This document shows positions 23,853 to 37,000 of a DNA stretch of 64,000 nt, piece after piece. Each line of letters begins with the position of its first letter. Positions within the stretch are counted from its first letter, which is position 1. The stretch spans positions 1 through 64,000 of the forward strand of contig JAQGBZ010000271.1 of NCBI GenBank assembly GCA_034687125.1, given 5' to 3'. The position numbers were made by a program, and so were the translations under genes. The notes under the pieces are model-generated. The model saw only the letters and a list, made by a program, of their open reading frames with translations, did not search any database and had not been told where the DNA came from. This DNA comes from Neelides folsomi. Taxonomy: Eukaryota > Arthropoda > Collembola > Neelipleona > Neelidae.

Positions 23853-26800
23853 ATAATGTTTAATTTACTTTTATATTAATTATAAGTTAAATTAAGTTAA
23901 GTTAAATTCTCATCAAGTTTTTAAACCAAAAATGTACAAATACCTATACTATAATTCCAATGTACTTTATAGCTTTCTCTGCATTCCAAAATAGATAAGT
24001 TATGTACACCCAAAGGGAATTTTAAAGTTTTAATAAAATATATTAAGTAATGTTTTTGTACCTTATAAAAATATACTAATACATTAAACTTTTAAAATAA
24101 AATCAATTTAAGTAATATAAAATAAGAGCGAGTGACAAAAGATAATAATATTACCTAAGATTGTAGTATTTAAGTTAAATACCTTTTAAGCTGATTTAGC
24201 AATTTATTTTATAAAATACTTCTAAATCTTCAAAATGAATACGATAATTAAATAAAATAGCGAGTAAGTTAATAAAAATAGCCATATTACCCAATACAGT
24301 TAACTGAATTGTGATTTTACTTATAAAGTGAGAAAATGATTTTTAAATAAATATAAAATTTATCATTTCACTGACGGTTTTCCAATCCATTTATTTGTCA
24401 ACTTAAGAGTACAAGGTGTAATTTATCCTCATAAACATGAGGAAATCTTGTTACTTCTCATCATTAAACACGTGCTTCGCCTTCTCAATTTTATTAATCC
24501 CCACTTTCATTTCTTCCTAATTAAAGGAGAGAATGAGGAATTTGAATTAACCTTGACTTTCATGCCATTTCTTTCCCTCCAATTAAAATTGTTCGCTTGC
24601 TTGCTCACAGTTCACGACTTCACAAATCTGTGCCTTCGCGATTAAAGCAGTTTTTACAGTATAAAGTCCAACATGCTGAAGAGGTTCGTGTTTATTGTAA
24701 TAGTATGCATATGCAGAAACAATCTTTCTTCCGAATTCCTGTTTTTTGACTTGTTCGTCTGTTGCACTCTGCATAAAAACTCTTCCTAATCTTCCTAAAC
24801 AAACTTATGAAAAGCAGGAAGGAAAAAGGATCATATACATATCTGTACTTGTACATATAACACATTCCTTATATGTATACAATACGAGTATAAATACATA
24901 GATTGAAAGTTCTTCAAACTTGTACTTTTATGCATAAATTCATTGAAGAGTCCTTTGTGTATCACTATTCACTATCAGAATAATCACTTTTGCATATAAT
25001 ATAGATTAATATTGTAGCTTTAAGAAGTTGTTTTCCTATCGGCAGTACGTGCCTTTATAACATTAGCTTGGTCAATATACCAAGATATAATCTACCACAA
25101 GAACGAGTTGTGTATATTTAAGGGATCTTAATTCTTTGAACTTTCATTCGGCTCTCTCAAGTCTTTTCAAAAGATTACGCGTATCTGTGTACGAGTACTC
25201 GTATACAAATAAAGTTTTGAATTTTTAAAAGAATAAAGTGAAATAACTCTTGAAAAATCCATTAAAAGATGATAAAACATTGTAAAGTTGATGCGTTTTT
25301 CGTTGTAAAATGTTTATATTTGGTGAAAATGGTACTTGGAAGAGACGAGAAGACAGATGTATTTATTTAAAGGAGGAAATTAGAGATATTTTTGGAGTAC
25401 AAATAAAAAGATGAGTCTTGTTGTATATTTTCCAAGTGAAAAAGTTGAGAACGTGCGTAAGGGCATTTGTACACACATGAATTTTTAACGCCTTGTGGTG
25501 TGTTATTAGGAGTTATGTTTGAATGTGTGTGGATGGATGGATGAAATAACGTGGTTGTGTTTTGTAGAAGTTATATATTGCTTTTTAATGGTTACTCAAC
25601 TGAGGAATTCAAGGGAAAGCGTCTCCGACCTTTGACTTTAAATCCGAGCAGAACAATTGTTAAAGAAATATCACGAGCGAAACAATGGAGAACTGCCATA
25701 TGCGAGATATGCCATTGGCCAATATTTTTTCTCTTTACATGAATTCTTATCTTTGGAAGTATCTCTGGACTTCATGGATGATCCCAAATTCCGTACAATT
25801 TCACCCAGCCTTCAAACACAATATTTAACCACTCACGCACGTTCCGAGTTTCGGCCTGTGATCGAGATATCCAATTAGTATAAAGTAGATAAAGGTTAAA
25901 TAGGAAAAAAATTAACCATTAGGGAAAGTAGAAATTAGCTTGGAGAATTCAAACAAATTAAATTGAAAAACATTGTTGGTTAAATTAAAGGTGATGGTCT
26001 ATAGAGAACACAAGTTGAGTTCGAAGGAAAGTTTAAAGGGAGACAAGGACGATAAATTTCGTATTGTAGCCAACTGTCAACATTTTTGTGAATAAACTCA
26101 AGTTGCTATCAAAGTGTTTTTAGAGGTTTGGAATGGAAATGCTTACGAATGATTTGAATCGCAAATAAGAGTCGGATTATCGCAAGGAACTGGATTTGAA
26201 GAGCAAATGGAGATGAAGGGACGTTAAAAGAACAAAAGAACATCCAGTTTAAAAACCAGGAGAGTGAACGGGAAGGAGATTCATTCTTCGAAAAACAGCA
26301 AATGGGAAAGAAGAAGATTTTAATGGTTCTTCTCTCCTACCATTATCCATTAAAAGCTCATCTTTTGATCTTTTAATGTGACCTCGACACGATAAAACAC
26401 TCTTTGCTTCTTCCCACCACGCAACGATTGACATTTTCACAATTCCAATAAACCACCATCAAGGAACATCAAGGAACAAGCATGCAAAAATTCTCTAAAA
26501 CTATCAACTTGATAAAACAACTGCATTGAGAGATATTACCTTTTGATAAGAACATTTCTCTAGTTTTTTCCAATGATCGATACAACGACCAAAAATTAAC
26601 TGCATTTCTATTATTATATTCAAGGGTAATGAATTTTCATAAATCAAGAAAAACCATATCTTCCATGCATTACATAATAATTTAATTATAAAGAGACGTT
26701 CCAATGAACTATTGATCAAAGAGTCATTTTTATTATAAATCACGTTTAATCTAGAATAAATTAATTATTACATCTCATAGTTAATTGAATGATTGACATC

Positions 26801-28079
26801 TAATGTTAATTACAGTTAATTACATGCATTGTTACTTGTTAAAACATACTGGTATAATAAAAGCATACAAGAAATCTCACCATAAAATATGTTAGCTATC
26901 GACTTATCAAGTGATGAAGCGTGCCATGTTGAAGTAAGCGACAAGGAAAAATCATCTTCACTCAATCGAAATTAGGGATGTAAATAAATGTAAAGATCAT
27001 TCTCATCCAACCCCAGGTTCACCTTCACGCAGATTATCATTACTCCATCCATTTGGATTACAAAGGGGATAAATGCCAACATTGCTCTTCATTCTTCATT
27101 CATTTCTCATTGTGGAAATGATTCGTGAATAATAAGTGAATCGTCATTGGCGGAGGAAGGAGGCCCTGTGAAGGAGTCAAGAAATGGATTTAATAGGAAG
27201 ATGGTGAGCCAGAGATGTTTATGGTGTCCGACTCATCTCGAAAGATTACGTAGTTTCGGTGGTGGAGTCTCAACAACAATCTCCTACATATACAATTACA
27301 TATTGTATAATATACAGGGGGTGGAGAGGGTGAGGGAACCGGGGGTTGGAAAGAGAGTTCCTGCCCGCGGGGGAAAAGTCAACGCCTTCCGAGTCGTCAG
27401 TCTCCTTCACCACACGACGGTGGATCCACCAAACTCCCGCCGCGCCCTCCGACTTCGACCATCTTCTTCCCCACACGGCTCCATCCCCCCGAATACCCGG
27501 CACAAGGGGTAGGGGGAGAAAAGCCCGAATTGACGCGAAGGTTCTGAGTGGAGATTTGTGGAGGGGATTTGGAGGGAAGCTACGACCTACACGGCCAGCT
27601 GCCAATCCATCCACTCACGCCGTCACCCACTTGTCTTTTTCTCCGTCCATCGACCATCGATTTATCTATCAAACAAGTCCAAGATTTTTATATTATTTCA
27701 ATCCGTCGAACTCGTTACGAGTACTATTAGGGAACACACGAGTGGCACCAATCGGAACGGCGTCGACCGATAAACTACAAAAATATCAAATTGAATATTT
27801 GGGTGGAATTCCATCCCGCTTATCAAACTCCGTCCGTGCCTTGTACTGCTATTTTCTACGAGACAATTTATTAAAAGAGTTTTATAACAATTGTATGTGA
27901 ATACGAGAAGAACTGTATTTTTCAAACTTGGTCCAAAGGTAACATTTAGACGCATTTATTGTAAAGTGATATGTGACTTTTAAATTTAAAGTTTGACCGT
28001 TATTATTTTGTGGAAAGCATTTATGTAAATTCTTCAAGAAGGAAGAGACCAAGAGTTGTTAGAACAAATAATTGTATAA
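23853..28079. other. Intergenic region between LYST and afadin, with GC-rich island near 27310-27660
   Basis: About 24000-27100 is AT-rich with no supported gene. From about 27310 to 27660 the sequence becomes G+C-rich with many CpG dinucleotides, then returns to AT-rich before the afadin start. This is the pattern of a promoter and 5' UTR. Frames of up to 184 codons cross the island (27346-27900), but they are Pro/Arg/Ser-rich and overlap frames of similar size in other phases, as expected of GC-rich non-coding DNA. Confidence 0.5.
27310..27660 (+). promoter_or_regulatory. Putative promoter / 5' UTR island of afadin
   Basis: A CpG-containing, GC-rich block about 0.4-0.8 kb upstream of the afadin start codon, within otherwise AT-rich DNA. 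The role is inferred from composition and position. No initiator or TATA element can be assigned with confidence. Confidence 0.35.
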
Positions 28080-31000
28080 ATGGGGACGGATGAAGGAGAA
28101 ACGCTGAAAATGTCACAACCTCAGTCGAGAGAAACGCTGAGGCAGCTAATTGCCCAATGGAATGCCAACCGACTAGATCTTTTTGAAATTTCCGAGCCCA
28201 ACGAGGTATGAATTCTTGTTCTTATTTATGAACACATAATTATAATTCATAAACTTTTACATCAACATTAAATATTGCAGAATAATATTAATAAATGGAA
28301 GGATTGTACGATTGTGACTTTGTGACTCAAGCCATTGTTTAATTTTACAGGAAGGAGATTTTCATGGCGTTATGCGATTCTACTTTCAAGAAGCAGGGGC
28401 GAAGGTGGCGACCAAGTGCATTCGGGTCGCGTCCTCTGCAAGTGCAAAAGCAGTCATTGAGACCCTTGTTGAGAAATTCCGTCCTGACATGAGAATGTTG
28501 TCCATTCCTCTCTACGCTCTTTACGAGATCCACGAGAACGGGGAAGAAAGACGGCTGGAGGAACATGAACGGCCGTTGTTGGTCCAACTCAACTGGCATT
28601 CGGATGATCGAGAAGGGCGGTTCCTGCTTAGGAGGCTTGATGACCAAGGCCGTTACAACTTCACGGTACACATCCTCATCCTCTCTTTTGATGAGCTGAT
28701 AATATAACTCGTAATATCCTTTTTCATTCACTAGACGAACAAAATGCAAGACATTCCCTTTGGAGATAGTTTCAAGAGGAAGCTGAGCAAAAGGGAGAAG
28801 AAGCAACTTAAAAAATTACAAGAAAAAACAAAGGCGGAAGCCGCCAGTGTTGCTGAAAAACTTTATACAGGTAAAGTCAAATAAAATATTTAATTTACTT
28901 ATTTTACTAACAAACATTTTTAAATAATTGTGGTTTAATCTTTATTTACCCGACAAAAAATCTAAAATCTACAACGATATTGATTAGAAAAATTGTCTTT
29001 CGAAATATTTAGTATTTTTGATTTAAATTAAGCAAACTCTTTGTACCTTTATTGCTTTATTTTATTATTAATTAAAGAAATAAGTTTAAAAATTTAGATT
29101 TCCTTTGTAATTTTTTCCTCGTCCCGTAGGTTCCATTTTGTAGATTAAAAAACTTATTGTTCCGATTCGCTATGTAAAGGCGAAGTTCCCTGAATGACAC
29201 GAATTAATTAGAGGAGGAAGTTGAGGGAGTGAATGTAATTAAGTGAGAGTGATCTATGGAGGAATAATTACCTCTCATTGATTCCTTAATGGATATTTTG
29301 AGAATCACGAGGTTCCCCTTTCTCGCAAATTCATTTGCATGTTGCAATTTACCAACTCAAATTTGTTGGTATTACTTTAAAGCTCCACGGCTCAGAGGGC
29401 TCGCTCTCTATTAAATGAGTTTTAGATGAGGATGAGACATTCAAATCGAATTAGTTCGGTTTGGGTGGAGGCCCACCCCGCTAATCGTCACGGCTTAAAT
29501 GAGGGCCAGCTCCACTAGGCTGACCAAACGAAACTAAGCACACTTCCTATTAACTTAATAAATGGAAATCCTCACAGCAAATGAACATTCAGAATCAATG
29601 AATGAGAAACCCATTAAATGTACAGCAGTTCCATTTAACCTATCACGTGCAATTCCTCTTTTTTCTTCAAATTCAGCCCATAGGGTTCACAATTCTAAAG
29701 TTTAAATACATACTAAATAGCATGTGTCTGTCCATTTATAATGTGACAGTAATTAATATTTACTTGATTGTTCTTGTGTCAGGAGTATTTATTTGAACGC
29801 CATAAACTGTCAAATTAGCAAATCCCGTGTAAAACAAATGTCTGGCGCAACTGAAAATGATCCTAATGAATTGTTAATTTTTGATTTACAGAGGTTCCAG
29901 AAACAACATTCACAAGGTCAATTTCAAACCCAGAGGCTGTAATGCGTCGCAGACGACAACAGAAACTTGAAAAGAAGCTTGCTCAATTCCGTTCACGAGA
30001 CGGCGGCCCAGACACCGGCGGAACCTTGAAGATTTACGGAGAATCCCTCTGTCGAGACGTGCCTTACAAGACGCTTTTGCTCTCTGTCAATGACACGGCG
30101 GTGTATGTTGTGAAAGAAATGCTGGCTAAATACGCCCTTACTAACTATGACCCACAGCACTACTGCCTTGTGCAGGTATGGAATTGATCTTAAAACTCAA
30201 TTATAATATTTTAAGGAAATAATAACATTGAACTCCCGAACTCCCCCTTAAGTACACTTTATTTACAAGATGTATGGGTTGGTGTTAACATTTTCAAATG
30301 CTCGATTTCAATTATTTAAGTAGGAAAACTCCTTATGACATTTTGTGCCAGAAACCTCGAAAGATGTTCAAAGCTTAAAATTTGGCGTTCAGCACGAAGG
30401 AGTTGGTTGTCATGATAGCTTGATGGGTTTTACACGTTGATTTGAATTGACAGGAAGGCTAGTTTTGAGGCTCGACGAGTTCTTTTGAACTTTTAATTTT
30501 TTGATATCCTGCTGAGATTCCTATTTCCTACCATATCATTACTATGATTGCCGAAGATGAGTCAAACGTGAAGACCATTTAATAATATGGTAGTTGACAG
30601 TCGATCTAAAAAGTTTGACGCGATGTTATTTGAAGGCAATTTAATAGAATTGGAAGTTTAAGGAGTAAAACAAATAAATGAAGAAAATTCAAAAGTCAAA
30701 CTATAAGAAACACAGGAAAAGAGCTAACATAAAAAGGTTTTAAGATAAGAATGAATGAGAAAAGGGAATTAAGGAAATTTCCAGTTTTTCAAAAAGGACA
30801 TGACAGACAATGAGAATTGCAAGATTATTATAAGCTCAAGATGAAAGTTGTGCCATGCGGGTATTAATTAACTTGTGATGGAGCTTTACGGGAATTTAGA
30901 TCAAATGGCAATTTGGGTAATGAAGCCCCAAGTTTCCTTTCTTCCCTTTAAACATAATTTCTTCTTATTTTCTCATGAAAAGGTAATGACTGTTGTGTGC

Positions 31001-34000
31001 GCAGGTATGCGAGGGAGAAGGCGAGTACATCCTCGACGACGACGAGTCCCCGCTTTCCATCCTTATGAACCAGCCTTCGAGTCGTGGTGAGTCTCAGTGT
31101 GAATTTTGTTGAGGGAAAAGAGCCGGTCTCTTTCCCTTCTCGCTTTCTTCCGCTCTCTTCGCATTCGCATAATAGTGATATTTAAGACACGTCGAATTAA
31201 TATTGGTTAAAAGTATTCCATTATAAATTGTAAATATGATGGGCCTTTGGTCATTCTCGACAAGGAGGCGAAACTGTCAATATGAAGTTGTTCTCGGTAA
31301 TTAATTCATTTCCTTCTTTCTATTTTTTTATTTTATAGCAATTTTTTAGACACGTACTATTTAATATCTTATAAGTATCATAAGGATAAATACTATCTTA
31401 TCATACTATACTATCATAGTACATAGTTGTAAACTCTAAGAAAGACTTTTCATGTTATTTTCAATTTAGATTTTGTCAAGTGTTTTTTCCCCAAGACAGA
31501 ATAAATTGTTTTTTATTATGGCTTTATAAGAGTTTAAAAGGTTTGGGTGGAGGACTGATTGAGAGCAAACAGACGAAATGCATCAATTTAAATCAGCAAA
31601 GAGAGAGGATCGTATAAAACACATTTCGCTTTTTCAATATTTATGAGAGAGTTTATTGTAAGTAAAATAAATGTAAGTTGTCGGGTAAAATGTAAGATGA
31701 GAGATTCATCTTATGTGTTCGCAAAAGAGAAAAGTAAAAATTGGAACCATAAAATTTGGTCAGGAGGTAAAGTGAAGGTTAGGTTATGTTAAAGTCTTGT
31801 TAGCCAAAGTGGAGTTTTCCACATAAGGACGATTAGTCCAACGGCTTTGTTTATCTTTTTTATGGAGAATCTCCTCTAACTGAAAGGGGGTATAAATCCT
31901 TGGCATAAAAGTAATGAATTCTCTCCGACCTTTTATCTCCCTTCCTTCCTTTAAATAATAGACGGTCATGTTGTGAATTTTATATATTTATATAAAAGAG
32001 AGCAAATGTGGATGTCGGATCAAATCTTCGTGATCTCCCTTTATGAGAAGATATTGAACATGGGAAAGTAATTTTATCATAATAATATTTAGTGAGTGAG
32101 AGAAAGCACTACAATAATATGATACATTGTAGCTATATTATGTTGAGAACGAAGAATTTCAATGTACCTTGCAATAATGTACAATTCTTACTCCAAAATT
32201 TTCTCACGCCCTTTTATCTATATATTTAAGATTTGAACAATTTTCAATTTTTACTAGATATTTAATAATAACGATCATCTTTAAACTAATACTTAATAAT
32301 ATTTAATAGTTTGTCATAATATCATTATGTATTATTATTTTTTATTCCAAGAATTCTCCATAAATTACATATTTATGATGAATATGAAATAAGTAGCCTG
32401 CTCATGTCATTGATATACTAAGGGAAAGTCGAGTTTAGTATAAAGGTCCGTCCATGTAAGATCTCGTTTACATGCAAAAGAGATGAAAGGACCATTTTGA
32501 AATTGAAATGATGGGATGAGCCTCCGTTTCGTGTGTATAAAAGATTAAAATTGCTTGTCAATATTTTCTTAGAATTTCAAAATTCTCCCTATCTTTCAAG
32601 GGTTTTGAGCTTTTGAGGAAAGTGAAGGTCTTAGGGGGAAGTGAAGGGGGATTTGAGGAACGCGTAGTTGGCTTTTAACTTTTCGTGATTGAAAGGTCGT
32701 AAGGGATGAAGATGTGTTTAATATGGGGAAGCACGTCTCGTGACATTTGACACTTTAAGTGTGTGAAGGAGATTCCAGGGTAGAAAAATAAAGAGATAAA
32801 GGAGGAGTTAAAAGGATTTACTCATTTCAATTTTCTTCCTTGTCTCGGATCTCATTTATTTTGTCTCCCTACTAGCTCCTCATTAGGAGTAGGATCTATA
32901 GTGAAAAGGAAATGGCGGGGGCGAGGGGCGGATTTCCCCCAACTTTTCCTTTTATTCAATAATAATAGTAGGATGAAGGTTGATCAAATTACTTACCCGA
33001 TCTGTTTTCACAAGGGAATCATGGGATATAGTACAAACAATACAAAGAACATGTCTAGATGTAAGAGTAATGGGGTACAATAACAAAAGGCATGCGAGAA
33101 GACAAATGAATTTTTGCAATAATATTAGTTCAAACCAACGTGATTTTTGTTACATGATGATTAATTTTATTTTATTTTATTTGCTATGTAGGATCTATCA
33201 TGTTCCATGTTCGACGCCGCCCTCCTGATTTCCATCCGAGAAAGAGGAAGAAGAAGCCTGGGAGACGGACAGGAGACGAAGATATTGGAAGCGGCTATAG
33301 AGGAAGCTATGATGGACAAATTGAACCGCTGCTTATTGAGCTTCTTCCAGGTAAAGGAATTTAAGAAATCCTTAAATTTAAAATTTAAACCCATTGTGTA
33401 GTTGGTTATTCATATTCAAATTGTCCTGTATGTAATGGATACTTCATTTTCAAACTCAAGTATGGTTCTTTTTTTAAGGGATACTTGTTAAAATGAATGG
33501 GGGACAGGATTAGGAATCTTTTCTAAGGACATTTTTTCACTTTGTGGGATCTTTTCATAGAATTAATTTTTAAAGCTTTTCACCAGTTTCTTAGAATTTT
33601 TTCAAGGATATTTTTAAGGTAAGTTATAAAATAGAAGGTTTAGGATTTAAAATAGATGAGAACTGTGGGGAGTCTAAAATGGGGGGATATTTGGAAGATT
33701 AGAAGAGAAATGAATAGAATTTGACATTTTCAATGTGGGTAGATCAAACAAAAATTAGATTTTTTTGTATTTAAAATCGCATACTTGGAATGGAAAGTGT
33801 ATCAAATTATAATAAAAGGTGAAGGGTGTTCTAGGATGCGTAGTTGGTTTGTAAGTGGAGGAAAACTTTCAATGAAATGCCTAAAGAGCTTATTTAATAT
33901 TTAAGAGAAATAAGGTAAATACTTGGAAAATGTATGATCATAGAAAAATGCATGACGGAATAGAGAGCTTTCAGTTAAAAGTCATTTTAATACTATAACG

Positions 34001-37000
34001 TACACTATAAAGTATGTATCTGCATGTAAACCGCAAGAAGCGGATGTCTTGTTAAGCCTCTTATATCTCGAACTTTCACGGATAAATGTTTAAAATTGTT
34101 GATGAAGTGAATTTGGGGGTTTTTGAAGCCCTTAACTTTCAGAGTAAATGAAAGTTTTTTGATTGATGAATGAATAAGGGAAGATTTTTCATTAGAGAAA
34201 TAATTTATTTAAATGTTGCACAAGTTTTGAAAAGTTTTTAATTATTTTATTTTAATCATATTATGATAAATACACTCGTGACTGTCATTGAAAGAAGTTG
34301 AATGGAATTAAATTATCTATTTTGAATTCGAAGTACCAAATTCATAGTTCAACGATTCGGTATTCGGTTATTGGCTATGTTCATTTTGAATATTTAAAAA
34401 AAATGTTTATCAAAATTATAAAAGGCGTTTAATTTTTTAAATTTAAGTAATTATTTAAATCACTTTCCATTTATTTCATAGATGAATGCGGAATTGAGAA
34501 TTATCCATATAAATATTACGAGATGTATTTATCCTAAACTTACATTTATACTCGCAAATAACACATTTGTGTTCAATATAAATATAAGTAATCACAAAAT
34601 CCTTAGATTTAATTTGGCATGAAAATTGGGTTTTTGGGATAAAAGTCAAGTTGACAGAAAGTTGAGAACTAAAGTGTCTCGAAGGCTGATGAGCCTGATG
34701 ACATAATGACAAGTCCTTTGTGGATTCGCGTCGTCATTCGAGACTTATTGAGTTGTTCTTTCCACTTTGATGAGTACCGTGTGTTTTATGGATTTGTTCT
34801 ATTTCTGACTTTTCCATCAATTATTCATTTCCAGTTCTTCCTTTCTTTATTTCTGTAAGGGAATATAATTTTTATTTTTAGTATTATCGTCTATTATATT
34901 CGTTATAAGGTCATAACCAGAATATGTAATATGGTGCGAGTAAGCGAGATTATTATTTGGAACTTCTTCCACTCAAATTTGTATAATGTTCGTTATTAAC
35001 CACACAACTCGCCCACGCTTTTCATTTCTACCTGAAATAACAAATAAATGATGTGAACAAAAGGATGAACAAAAGGCTCGAAAAGAGATTTGACATTTCG
35101 AACCGGATTGAAAGAGTTTGTGAATGTTTTATGTAGGAAATCAATATCGTTGTGATTTCTTTAGAAAAAAGTTTGTAAATGCGATTCAATTTTGTTTGTT
35201 TCATTTGTTTGTATGTTCAATCAATTTGAGTTTTGTAATTTTTTCATGAATTCATTTGCGGTAGACCTAACTTTTCTGGGATTTGATATAACTGGACAAA
35301 TAATTCTTTCGGTTAAATATGCAATTCTCAAAGGGAGGTTAATAAAGAAAAATTCCTTACTTCTTTTCATCATTTAAATGGAACTCCCACAGTTTCTTTC
35401 ATTTTTTAATGGATTTCTACATCTAATAATTGTGAACTCTCTTTTTGTCATTTGGTGGTTTGATGCCACAATAAAGAAATCGAGATATTTAAATGGATAG
35501 CAAATTGTTATATTTACTGGTTCCTTTTTATTCATTTGCAAATTGTGAATTTTAGGTTAGGTAAGGTTATCGATAATGTAACCAAATATTTATGTAGAAT
35601 TTTTATAATAATTTTAATTGCATGATGGATAAGATTACCATTGGGCAAGACAAGTAATTTATGTTATTCAAAGAATTCAAGTGCACTTTCACAACGTACC
35701 TAATCACAATCACTTAAAGTGATGTTTTGAAGAAAGAGCTCACCTTTTATGACATTGCTCGACTTATTGATTTCGTGTCCACTTTCGATAAGACTGATAA
35801 TAACATTTAAGCAAAATATTCGAATCCTTTAGTTTATGAATAATTTATGCTTAAATAGTTTCAGCAACACTTAAAGAGTTAAACTTCATTAATATCATTG
35901 ACATTGCGAATCTTGAATCTAATTAAGAATTAGAGTAGAGTCTCCAATGTGCTCACTCAATGTCAGTCTAATTGATTTTATTTGGGAAAGAGGAATGTGG
36001 GGAGAATTGGATTGTTGTACAGCCCTTTGATGTTCAACAGTTCATTTTGAATGTTACAGGAAGGGTAAACGATTTTGGTATCCAGATGTTGGTTAAAGGC
36101 TTTTACATTAAAGTTCTTATCGGACCATTTGTTTAATGTCGGGTTGAACGTCATGATGTTCGTTTTAAGTTTTTTCCTCGCCTTTTACAGATCGAAGTGA
36201 GTTTATCCGAGCGCATCAACTTCCATTCAATTAATTTGTTTTCTTTAACATCTTAATTTCATTTCATTCTCACTTTTGTTTATTAAATTTCCCCATTTAC
36301 ATTCAGTCTAATTAACAAAGCTCGCTTCCTAGAAATCTATCAATTAGTATGGAATGAAAAGCATTTAGGATAAACAAAATATAAACAAAATATCCTTAAT
36401 TTAAGAGTATAAACAATAGAAATATTATTTACTGATAGAAATTAGCTCATTGGAAGAACGATGTGACTATCATTTTACTTTTACCCATTGTCAGTAAAAA
36501 AATATTTTTCGATGCATTGTTAATGCATTTGGTAGATGTATTGTACTATATCTGATACCAATAGAAGTAAGGATTTGACTATACTAAATAAATGTGTGAA
36601 TGTTAAGAACGTGGATATGCCTGTGGTTGTAATTGAGAGAAGTGATTTTTAACAGAAACAGAATGGTATTAATTCCCTATGAATCAAGCAATGAATGAAG
36701 AGTGATACGATGAGGGATGAATTTTCATTTTAGTTTAGGATTATAAATGGAAGGATCATCATATTTAATTTTGCAAGTTGAGTCATTTCATTTGTTAAAT
36801 TGAAATTTTGGGAGGAATTTAATTATTTTGAAATATTTAATAGATGGAAGTGAAACTGGGCGAAGGATCACACTGGAGTCTGACGTAACAGAAGTTGGGA
36901 GCGAATGGGCGGGATTACAATTGGCGGGTCTTCGACCTCGTCACTGTGTCATTGCTCATACTGATGGGATTGTGACGGTCACTCCGTCGTCAAGAGACTC

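Noticed and set aside
27346-27900. 184-codon plus-strand frame before afadin
   Set aside because: Crosses the GC-rich island; competing long frames on both strands show that composition, not coding, makes it open. It is not in phase with the afadin start, which follows an in-frame stop.
36828-36843. Start of an open frame just before afadin exon 7
   Set aside because: These bases are the acceptor region (aatatttaatag) and not coding; the FHA exon begins at 36844.
33350-36843. A missing afadin exon for the vertebrate segment between RA2 and FHA
   Set aside because: The direct ELLP-DGSE join is in phase and matches the shorter arthropod linker, so no extra exon is needed.
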